DNA of 9,598 nucleotides from CAYJEQ01 sp964370185 (lineage in GTDB: Bacteria > Bacillota > Clostridia > Oscillospirales > Ruminococcaceae), in NCBI GenBank assembly GCA_964370185.1, contig CAYJIJ010000075.1, forward strand, positions 1 through 9,598. Direction: 5' to 3'. Position numbers and translations under genes: made by a program. The notes below the pieces were generated by a model, which was given only the letters and a program-made list of their open reading frames with translations, was not told the DNA's origin and ran no database searches. Shown here in pieces: positions 1 through 4,757 of the stretch (its first letter is position 1; each line of letters opens with the position of its first letter).

Positions 1-1359
1 ATAATTATCGCCTGTTTGATGTCCCATATTATCATTAAAATACTTCAAATTATTTAAATCAAAGGTGATTATAGTTTTTGTTGAGTCCGTACTTTCTTTA
101 AATGCTTCTAAATCCCTTTCAAATGCATGCCTGTTTAATAGTGATGTCAATAAGTCCGTATATGCAATTTTACTTAAATACTCCGTATGCATATTCTCAG
201 CCCAAACAGTTCTTAGTTTTAGAGCTGTTGATATTAAGCAAGCCATTAGATATACTAACATACCTGTTTGAAGGCTTACACCGATTGAATTCATATTATC
301 TCCAAAATAAAAAACAGATAGTTCTACGAGGGCGGTAAGAATTAGTAATGATATTTGCAGTAGTATTACCCTTGCATCTTTATTCTTTTTCGCAAATGAC
401 TCATATGTTATAGAGAAAATAAAATACAGCAAGGTAGCAACCATAATCAAATGCACTATCCATAATGTATTATAATAATAGGCTATTCCTGCAAAATGAA
501 GCAGGGTGGATGCAATGAAATTCACAATAAATGCCGCGCAGAGATACTTTGATAATGGTTTGTGAGATGGGGTGTACATGCCATCCACATAGAAAATAAA
601 GGGTACAAATAATAATTGTATTGACCAATAAGGAAGATATCCCAATATAAAAGTATCGCCAATGAAAAATTGCAGTAAATTGGATTCACTAATTAACCAT
701 ATAGCTATATTAGTTGATAATAATCCTAAATACAGTATTATATTATTGTTTTTAGAGCCTTTTGAAACAAAAAGCCACATTATCAAAAGAGTAATGCCAA
801 TAATCAGTATTATTGATGATATAAGCAGTTTCAAAGCACTTTTATAAACTAAAAATAGGGCAGCTTCGCTTTCTTCTGCTAAGTATATATCTATCATGCC
901 GATTGAGGTTTTGTCATCACTTGGTACAACATCTATGCTAATGTCATTATCTTCCTGAATATATGGAAGCTCCACAAAATGCCAAATGCCCCCATTTGGT
1001 GCAGAAAAAATGGTGCTACTATCCTGCCCAAACTCATAAATAACATCCGAATTTACGCTGACAGTAAAAGCTTGATGCATACTCTCAAGTATTATAACCG
1101 GCTTTTTATGCTCGCTTGTAGAGATTGTGCTTGTAAGGCTGTAAGGCTTAAAATTTGTATCCCGTGGATTAAAATCCATCATCTCGATTTGCCCATTTAT
1201 CCCATCGCTATCTAATGTCCATGTATCAAGTTTTATTATAGCTGTTTCATCATAAGTTAACAGCATATCTGTTTCACTATTAAGAAAATAAGAGGCTGCA
1301 CACAATGCAATTAAAACTACAACACAACCAACAAATATGTCTAATAATTTTCTACTCAT
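1..1359 (-). CDS. 7TM sensor diguanylate cyclase (GGDEF), C-terminus off the window
   Basis: Partial gene: 453 codons from ATG at 1359 run open to base 1. The start follows AAAGGAG at good spacing. I translated it by hand. Residues about 7-26 are a signal-anchor helix. Residues about 30-165 are a polar, beta-rich extracytoplasmic domain (FTVSVNSDVIYEFG, then GGIWHFVELPY) resembling the jelly-roll sensors of 7TMR-DISM-type proteins. Seven hydrophobic helices follow at roughly 172-197, 207-224, 236-258, 272-292, 298-316, 330-351 and 360-381. From about residue 398 comes the start of a GGDEF domain: AYTDLLTSLLNRHAFERDL, then ITFDLNNLKYFNDNMGHQTG, with the metal-binding Asp at 434. The family condenses two GTP into cyclic di-GMP at the inner membrane face. 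The GGDEF signature itself and anything after it (for example EAL) lie outside the window, so catalytic competence cannot be judged. The ligand is unknown. Confidence 0.9.
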   Translation of the reverse strand, partial: MSRKLLDIFVGCVVVLIALCAASYFLNSETDMLLTYDETAIIKLDTWTLDSDGINGQIEMMDFNPRDTNFKPYSLTSTISTSEHKKPVIILESMHQAFTVSVNSDVIYEFGQDSSTIFSAPNGGIWHFVELPYIQEDNDISIDVVPSDDKTSIGMIDIYLAEESEAALFLVYKSALKLLISSIILIIGITLLIMWLFVSKGSKNNNIILYLGLLSTNIAIWLISESNLLQFFIGDTFILGYLPYWSIQLLFVPFIFYVDGMYTPSHKPLSKYLCAAFIVNFIASTLLHFAGIAYYYNTLWIVHLIMVATLLYFIFSITYESFAKKNKDARVILLQISLLILTALVELSVFYFGDNMNSIGVSLQTGMLVYLMACLISTALKLRTVWAENMHTEYLSKIAYTDLLTSLLNRHAFERDLEAFKESTDSTKTIITFDLNNLKYFNDNMGHQTGDNY

Positions 1360-1422
1360 ATTTTCTCCTTTCCGCTAAAAGAATCTCCGCTCTTTTGCTC
1401 CTAAAAATTCACTTCTTTTTTT

Positions 1423-1500
1423 GGCTTCGCCTACCTATTTATGGGGTTTCACCCCATACCCCACGATTTTTTGTAAAAAATCGAGTAAAACTTTAGTTTT
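1423..1500 (-). repeat. Four tandem hairpins in the diguanylate cyclase leader
   Basis: Four perfect inverted repeats stand almost end to end. On the plus strand they are GGC-TTC-GCC (1423-1431), TATGGGGT-TTC-ACCCCATA (1440-1458), CGATTTTTT-GT-AAAAAATCG (1464-1483) and AAAACT-TT-AGTTTT (1487-1500). They lie between the predicted start of transcription (about 1505) and the start codon (1359), so they would be in the mRNA leader. Part of the unit recurs at 3623-3652, which suggests a dispersed intergenic repeat rather than a gene-specific riboswitch. It matches no riboswitch consensus I know, including the two cyclic di-GMP classes. Confidence 0.6.
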
Positions 1501-1511
1501 CACCAAAAACT

Positions 1512-1540
1512 ATTATACATCACAAAAAACATCAAATCAA
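1512..1540 (-). promoter_or_regulatory. Sigma-A-type promoter for the diguanylate cyclase gene
   Basis: On the minus strand a TTGATT -35 box (1535-1540) and a perfect TATAAT -10 box (1512-1517) are separated by 17 bases. Transcription would begin near 1505, giving a leader of about 145 nt that contains the tandem hairpins at 1423-1500. Confidence 0.65.
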
Positions 1541-1622
1541 GAAAAGTTTAATTATTAAATTAGAAAGCATTAATTCTTTATAAAAAACTGCTAAGGCTTC
1601 CATTATAATTTAAGTATCAAAC

Positions 1623-1673
1623 GCTATAAATGCCATATCACCGAAGGAAGCGGGGTGACATGGCATTTATAGC
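1623..1673 (-). terminator. Long hairpin after the ECF S-component gene, probable terminator
   Basis: Arms 1623-1642 and 1654-1673 pair over 20 positions with an 11-base loop. The single non-Watson-Crick position becomes a G-U wobble only in the minus-strand transcript, while it is an A-C mismatch in the plus-strand one. It begins 13 bases past the stop codon of the minus-strand gene. The U-run after the stem is poor, so termination may be weak, or the hairpin may mainly protect the 3' end. Confidence 0.55.
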
Positions 1674-1686
1674 ATTTTATAAGAAG

Positions 1687-2277
1687 TTAAGGATTAATAG
1701 GAAAAAGTTTATCCCTTGTGCCCGATTTTGATAATACTTCTCTAAAAATTGGAAGAAGTATTATTGAAACAATAACCGCCGTTACGCCGTTTGTAAGTGA
1801 AGCGATTGCCTTTGGTATCAGCGAAGCTATTACCGCTTCGTATGCAAGGTGGTTTAGCAGATAATCGGTCACAAAATTTTTGCCTAAATAAAGCACTGTG
1901 TATGTTAGTGAGCCGCAGATTGCCCCTGCTATGTTAAACGGGAATGATTTTGCATCCCGTTTGCCACTGTATGCAATGCTTCCGCAGATATATGCCATCA
2001 AAAATTTAAATACGAGGGTGAAGGGAGCGCTGTCCGCCCAGCCACCGAGTATGTCAAATATCATAGAGCCAATACCTGCCGCCGCTCCGCCTCTTTTCGC
2101 CCCGAGTAAAAGACCCGAGAGTAGGCAGAAAATATTGCCGAAATGAAGCATTGTCCTGCCTATTGGAGTGGGAATTTCTATCCTTAAATAGGTTGCGACA
2201 AATACAAATGCCGCCATAAGCGCTGTAACCGATATTGCGTAAATCGAATTGCTTTTGTTGTTTTCACTGTGATGCAT
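1687..2277 (-). CDS. ECF transporter S component, probably vitamin B6 specific
   Basis: A 196-residue, very hydrophobic protein with about six membrane helices, the usual size of an S component (the substrate-binding membrane subunit of energy-coupling factor importers). Helix 1 carries the Ala-rich face ALMAAFVFVA (19-28) that typically docks on the EcfT scaffold. It continues with the family-like LHFGNIFCLLSGLLLG (45-60), GGAAAGIGSMIFDILGG (63-79) and APFTLVFKFLMAYICG (84-99). This resembles the riboflavin/HMP/PdxU-type S components (Pfam ECF-ribofla_trS group). The gene lies 140 bp downstream of a pyridoxamine kinase gene on the same strand, so I infer a pyridoxine, pyridoxal or pyridoxamine substrate; riboflavin or a thiamine precursor cannot be excluded. 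EcfA, EcfA' and EcfT are not in the window, so it would use a shared module encoded elsewhere. ATG at 2277 is preceded by a G-rich binding site (GAGGGGGA). Confidence 0.85.
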   Translation of the reverse strand: MHHSENNKSNSIYAISVTALMAAFVFVATYLRIEIPTPIGRTMLHFGNIFCLLSGLLLGAKRGGAAAGIGSMIFDILGGWADSAPFTLVFKFLMAYICGSIAYSGKRDAKSFPFNIAGAICGSLTYTVLYLGKNFVTDYLLNHLAYEAVIASLIPKAIASLTNGVTAVIVSIILLPIFREVLSKSGTRDKLFPINP

Positions 2278-2417
2278 TAAAATTCCCCCTCAAACACTTT
2301 TAATTAATTGCAGGTAACAATAACTTAAATGCAGGGTGCTTATATTCTCCTCAGATACTTTAGAGAAGTATATAGTATAATCCCCTTTATGTAAGTTATT
2401 TTTATTGCAGAGGGTTG
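2278..2417 (-). other. Leader between pdxK and the ECF S-component gene
   Basis: A 140-bp gap between two co-directional genes. On the minus strand a weak promoter can be read: TTACAT, a 16-base spacer, then TATACT, with a small hairpin (ATACTT, 5-base loop, AAGTAT) overlapping. No terminator separates it from pdxK, so read-through from the pdxK promoter is possible. I looked for TPP, preQ1 and THF riboswitch cores and did not find one. Confidence 0.35.
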
Positions 2418-3278
2418 CTAAAGGACTTTGAAGTTTTTAAGCACTTGATCATTTGTCAGCCATGAAAGCGATTTCTCGAGCATTACCCCATACCTTGTAT
2501 CACTTCCATAACTAAATGTGGTTTTAACCGTGGTTTCAACAAATCCCGTTGCTCTATCCATCGCCATTGGCAGACTGTCACCCCTTAAAAAGCTGCCGAC
2601 GAGCACTGCGGAATATATATCCCCCGTGCCTGGGTAGCTTGCTGGGACATAATCGCCTATAACACACCAGTAGGAATTATTTTTTCTGTCGTACCCTACA
2701 TTTGCCATTTCTCCACTTGCAAGCTCAACCCCTGTAATAATAACAAAATTAGGGCCAAGTTGGGATAGATTAGCAAGCATGCTTTTTAGCTCACTCCTTG
2801 TGTGTGGAGCGTGGCTATACTCTTTGCCAAGAAGCATATATGCCTCGGTGAGGTTTGGGGTAATAACATCCGCCGCCCTCACAAGCTCACCCATGCGTTT
2901 TTGCATTTTGGGAGTATATGTCTTGTAGGATTTACCATGGTCACCCATTACGGGGTCCACCACTATTAATGATTTATCATATTGCTTAAAAAATTCAAGG
3001 CAATGATCCACCTGCTCTTCAGAAGCTAAAAATCCGCTATACACACATTCAAACTCTATATCAAGCTCCTTATAGTGGGATAGTGTGGGCGATATAAAGT
3101 CCGTTAAATCTCTGATTTGCGGTGTGCCAAGCCCCCCTGTGTGGGAGGAGAGCACCGCCGTGGGCACGGGACACACTTGCACGCCCATTGCTGATAGAAT
3201 GGGCAAAATAACTGTGAGCGAGCACCTGCCAAATCCAGATAAATCATGTATGGCGGCTACTCTTGGTGGTCTGTTCAT
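2418..3278 (-). CDS. pdxK: Pyridoxamine/pyridoxal kinase (ribokinase superfamily)
   Basis: A 286-residue kinase that phosphorylates B6 vitamers (pyridoxal, pyridoxamine, pyridoxine) with ATP in the cytosol, the salvage step toward pyridoxal 5'-phosphate. Visible motifs: N-terminal AIHDLSGFGRCSLT (9-22) and SSHTGG (44-49) of the substrate pocket, VVDPVMGDHGKSY (106-118), TPNLTEA (140-146), and the anion-hole/catalytic motif PGTGD (216-220) with Asp220 as general base. Length is normal for the PdxK/PdxY family. The reading frame extends five codons further up to a TTG, but a clean GGAGGT (3283-3288) sits just before the ATG at 3278, so I take that ATG as the start. The downstream S component on the same strand suggests import followed by trapping through phosphorylation. 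Related HMP kinases (ThiD) share the fold, but the N-terminal DLSGFGRCSL and the overall pattern fit pyridoxamine kinase better. Confidence 0.9.
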   Translation of the reverse strand: MNRPPRVAAIHDLSGFGRCSLTVILPILSAMGVQVCPVPTAVLSSHTGGLGTPQIRDLTDFISPTLSHYKELDIEFECVYSGFLASEEQVDHCLEFFKQYDKSLIVVDPVMGDHGKSYKTYTPKMQKRMGELVRAADVITPNLTEAYMLLGKEYSHAPHTRSELKSMLANLSQLGPNFVIITGVELASGEMANVGYDRKNNSYWCVIGDYVPASYPGTGDIYSAVLVGSFLRGDSLPMAMDRATGFVETTVKTTFSYGSDTRYGVMLEKSLSWLTNDQVLKNFKVL

Positions 3279-3282
3279 ATTT

Positions 3283-3288
3283 ACCTCC
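3283..3288 (-). promoter_or_regulatory. Ribosome binding site that decides the pdxK start
   Basis: GGAGGT on the minus strand lies four bases before the ATG at 3278. It falls inside the five-codon upstream extension that a longest-frame call would include (TTG at 3293), so that longer start is unlikely. Confidence 0.75.
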
Positions 3289-3318
3289 GTCAACCAGGGT
3301 AATACTACCCTTGTTTTT

Positions 3319-3347
3319 ATTATATTGCAAAATTTTGTTATTGTAAA
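3319..3347 (-). promoter_or_regulatory. Sigma-A-type promoter of pdxK
   Basis: Minus strand: TTTACA at -35 (3342-3347), a 17-base spacer, then a perfect TATAAT at -10 (3319-3324). Transcription would start near 3312 and leave a short leader of about 34 nt. A TGTGA-5-TCACA palindrome lies upstream at 3381-3395. Confidence 0.65.
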
Positions 3348-3380
3348 AAATGGGAAAATGGCTTAAAATTTTTCTTCAAC

Positions 3381-3395
3381 TGTGAATATATCACA
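3381..3395. promoter_or_regulatory. Palindrome TGTGA-ATATA-TCACA upstream of the pdxK promoter
   Basis: A perfect 5-bp inverted repeat with a 5-base spacer, about 34 bp upstream of the -35 box of pdxK. The half sites are those of CRP/FNR-family regulators, but the classical CRP spacing is 6 bases, so a binding role is only a guess. Confidence 0.25.
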
Positions 3396-3622
3396 ATTAC
3401 ACCACTGAGTCAAGAGTATAAATTGTTTGTTTTGAATATGTATTTTTTGTTTTTTTCAGGACTCAGAATTTCAAAGGTCATTTTGCACAATTAAAAAAAT
3501 CGTAAAGCTTTAGTAATTGTGCATATGGTAGAATGGATGATAAATTTCCATTATATTTAAAGTCATTTTTTGCGCCAAAGAGCACAAAATATCAATAGAG
3601 CGGAAAAAGTGTCTTTGCAAAA

Positions 3623-3652
3623 ATTAAAGTTTAACTCGATTTTTTAAAAAAT
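3623..3652 (+). repeat. Partial copy of the 1464-1497 repeat, opposite orientation
   Basis: TAAAGTTTAACTCGATTTTT (from 3624) matches the reverse complement of about 1464-1497 with one substitution in the first 21 bases, then a one-base gap inside the A-run. The 1464-1483 palindrome is incomplete here because its second CG is lost. A weaker echo (GAAGTTTTAC) occurs at 4289-4298. Confidence 0.5.
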
Positions 3653-3806
3653 GCTGATTTCAATGGGTAAAGCCTATAATAGCTCACAGAAGTATGCGAA
3701 ACTACTATTATAATAAGATGCAAAGCAGATTTTGAAATATTCGGGTTCATCTAAGGATGCCATCGTGTGTCCCGGGGATTTATCCGCTTTAAAAATTAAT
3801 AACAAC

Positions 3807-3837
3807 TTATTTCCCCACCGCTCTGGTGGGGAAATAA
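3807..3837. repeat. Perfect 13-bp hairpin before the small-protein gene
   Basis: Arms TTATTTCCCCACC (3807-3819) and GGTGGGGAAATAA (3825-3837) with the loop GCTCT. It ends 11 bases before the AAGGAGGT binding site of the gene at 3864. No U-run follows, so it looks more like a leader or mRNA-stabilising element than a terminator. Confidence 0.6.
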
Positions 3838-3863
3838 AAGAAAATTTGAAGGAGGTAGAGAAA

Positions 3864-4049
3864 ATGAGCAACAAAAATTTTGGCATGGTCATTACCGGTG
3901 CGGCGGTTACTATGGCAGCCGGTGCCGCATATATGGCAACAAGGCGGAGTGGTAGCACTCGCAGAATGAAAAAGCTTAAAAAATCCACATCGGTTGCAAT
4001 GAAAAATGTAGGCTCTGTTATAAACGATTTAAATAAAATCATGGGCTAA
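3864..4049 (+). CDS. Small membrane-anchored basic protein, 61 residues, unknown function
   Basis: ATG at 3864 follows a strong AAGGAGGT (3849-3856) with a 7-base spacer. The frame stays open upstream to a TTG at 3732, but that extension has no binding site and crosses the 3807-3837 hairpin, so I reject it. The product has one hydrophobic, small-residue-rich helix (about residues 6-25, FGMVITGAAVTMAAGAAYMA) followed by a strongly basic stretch (RRSGSTRRMKKLKK, 27-40) and an amphipathic tail (about 41-61). This layout, a helix anchor with a positive cytoplasmic side, recalls YtxH-like small proteins, but I do not recognise the family and assign no function. It lies upstream of acpP on the same strand, with 328 bp of palindromic DNA and a separate promoter between them, so co-transcription is doubtful. 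Confidence 0.75.
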   Translation: MSNKNFGMVITGAAVTMAAGAAYMATRRSGSTRRMKKLKKSTSVAMKNVGSVINDLNKIMG

Positions 4050-4140
4050 ACTTTTGCATATTATGATAAAGTATAATACAAATTTACTGCTCATCCATAT
4101 AATCATTAATATTTATGATTATTAAAATTGGTTTTAATAT

Positions 4141-4291
4141 TTCGCCATGGGTAGGGGTGAGGATATACCCCTACGTCAACAACTTAAGCTGTAAAATATT
4201 TTTTGTATACCTTTCCCCGCCGTAGGCGGGGAAAGGTATACGGGATAATTTTCTTAAGTTGTTGGCACCGAGATATCCCCCCTGTGGCGAA
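4141..4291. repeat. Composite palindromic element, MITE-like
   Basis: The element starts with TTCGCCA (4141-4147) and ends with its complement TGGCGAA (4285-4291). Inside are a hairpin GTAGGGGT / ACCCCTAC (4151-4158, 4167-4174) and a nested pair: outer arms CAACAACTTAAG (4177-4188) and CTTAAGTTGTTG (4253-4264), enclosing a perfect 17-bp stem (4205-4221 with 4225-4241, loop GTA). GGATAT and its complement lie just inside both ends. GTTTTA occurs just outside both ends (4131-4136, 4292-4297), though not directly abutting on the left. It has no coding capacity. A miniature non-autonomous element or a dispersed bacterial palindrome are both possible. Confidence 0.5.
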
Positions 4292-4318
4292 GTTTTACAT
4301 AAAATTTTTAAAATGTTG

Positions 4319-4346
4319 TTGACAAGTAAGACAATCATGCTATAAT
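4319..4346 (+). promoter_or_regulatory. Near-consensus extended -10 promoter of acpP
   Basis: Perfect TTGACA (4319-4324), a 16-base spacer, then TGCTATAAT with a perfect TATAAT at 4341-4346 and the extended -10 TG. This is the strongest promoter in the window, fitting the high expression expected of acyl carrier protein. The leader is about 25 nt. Confidence 0.85.
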
Positions 4347-4377
4347 AATAGCGAATTACAAATAAGGAGGTGCAGAT

Positions 4378-4608
4378 ATGGTATTCGAAAAAGTAAGAGC
4401 CATCCTTTGCGATCAACTTGACTTGGAAGAAGATCAGGTAATGATGGAAAGCTCTATTGTTGATGACTTAGGAGCGGATTCACTCGATGTAGTGGATGTG
4501 GTTATGAGTCTTGAAGAAGAATTTGATGTTGAATTACCCGATGAAAATATCGAGAATATTAAAACCGTTGGCGACATCACTAAATTCATCGAAGAAGCAA
4601 TTGGATAA
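4378..4608 (+). CDS. acpP: Acyl carrier protein
   Basis: A 76-residue acidic protein of normal AcpP length, the cytosolic carrier that holds growing acyl chains on a phosphopantetheine arm for type II fatty acid synthesis. The attachment motif GADSLDVV (32-39) is intact, with Ser35 as the modified residue. The four-helix acidic pattern, including SLEEEFDVELPDE, is clear. GGAGGTG (4366-4372) sits five bases before the ATG. It is transcribed from its own strong promoter. The usual neighbours plsX, fabD, fabG or rnc do not flank it here: upstream is an unrelated small gene and downstream is a convergent degV gene. Confidence 0.95.
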   Translation: MVFEKVRAILCDQLDLEEDQVMMESSIVDDLGADSLDVVDVVMSLEEEFDVELPDENIENIKTVGDITKFIEEAIG

Positions 4609-4625
4609 TGAACTATTTAGTTTTT

Positions 4626-4656
4626 AAAAAAGTGTGCACTATGCCAAATGCGCACA
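4626..4656 (-). terminator. Rho-independent terminator of the trmL-degV unit
   Basis: On the minus strand the arms TGTGCGC (4650-4656) and GTGCACA (4633-4639) pair over 7 bp with one G-U wobble and a 10-base loop. CTTTTTT follows at once. In the plus-strand orientation the wobble is an A-C mismatch and no U-run follows, so it is directional for the minus-strand operon. Confidence 0.65.
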
Positions 4657-4670
4657 AAAGACATTAAAGC

Positions 4671-4715
4671 TTACACCCCTATATCCTCGCCGACGGCGGA
4701 GATGTAGGGGTGTAA
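4671..4715. terminator. Hairpin downstream of acpP
   Basis: Outer arms TTACACCCCTA (4671-4681) and TAGGGGTGTAA (4705-4715) pair perfectly over 11 bp. An inner GC-rich stem (GCC, loop GAC, GGC) extends it with small bulges. It lies 62 bases past the acpP stop. One inner pair is a U-G wobble in the plus-strand transcript only, hinting that it acts for acpP, but the following U-run is poor. Confidence 0.5.
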
Positions 4716-4757
4716 AAAGTTTATTTGATTTCTATAAATATAATGTATTGTTTTACC

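Larger units (their letters stand above)
1360..1686. other. Intergenic region between two minus-strand genes
   Basis: This 327-bp gap holds, from left to right, the ribosome binding site, tandem hairpins and promoter of the diguanylate cyclase gene, then a featureless AT-rich stretch (about 1541-1620), then the hairpin that follows the ECF S-component gene. A candidate reading frame inside it (1305-1496, plus strand) starts within the neighbouring gene and crosses the hairpins, so I do not count it as coding. Confidence 0.6.
3279..3863. other. Long divergent intergenic region, hairpin-rich
   Basis: About 585 bp between the divergent pdxK and small-protein genes. It holds the pdxK promoter and palindrome, an inverted repeat TGCACAATTA (3484-3493) / TAATTGTGCA (3514-3523), and a copy of the repeat from the diguanylate cyclase leader (3623-3652). 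Two TATAAT boxes on the plus strand (3675-3680 and 3709-3714) could serve the small gene, but neither has a good -35 box. A pocket much richer in G and C than its surroundings follows (about 3740-3790), then a perfect hairpin (3807-3837). I see no convincing gene beyond the small ORF that starts at 3864. Confidence 0.6.
4050..4377. other. Intergenic region between the small gene and acpP
   Basis: This 328-bp gap contains a small AT hairpin (ATAATCAT 4099-4106 / ATGATTAT 4115-4122), the composite palindromic element at 4141-4291, and the acpP promoter and binding site. I see no reading frame worth calling. Confidence 0.6.

Noticed and set aside
65..1215. Several small plus-strand reading frames (65-271, 102-338, 662-847, 979-1215)
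   Set aside because: They lie antisense within the diguanylate cyclase gene, whose minus-strand frame is open over its whole length and shows clear domain motifs. None has a ribosome binding site.
2278..2417. Possible TPP or preQ1 riboswitch before the ECF S-component gene
   Set aside because: CTGAG plus an ACCC segment and a CCCTCTGCAATAAAAATAA stretch looked suggestive. The paired TPP 3' core and the preQ1 P1 partner strand are both missing.
2418..3293. TTG start at 3293 for pdxK, giving 291 residues
   Set aside because: The GGAGGT that serves the ATG at 3278 lies inside this extension, and the family's conserved N-terminus begins after the ATG.
3674..4042. 122-residue minus-strand frame
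   Set aside because: It is antisense to the small-protein gene, with no binding site and low-complexity composition typical of a shadow frame.
3732..4049. 105-residue version of the small protein from a TTG at 3732
   Set aside because: There is no binding site before the TTG, the added part runs through a perfect 13-bp hairpin, and a strong AAGGAGGT marks the ATG at 3864.
4171..4416. 81-residue minus-strand frame across the palindromes
   Set aside because: Its codons are made of inverted-repeat arms and it overlaps the acpP promoter and start.
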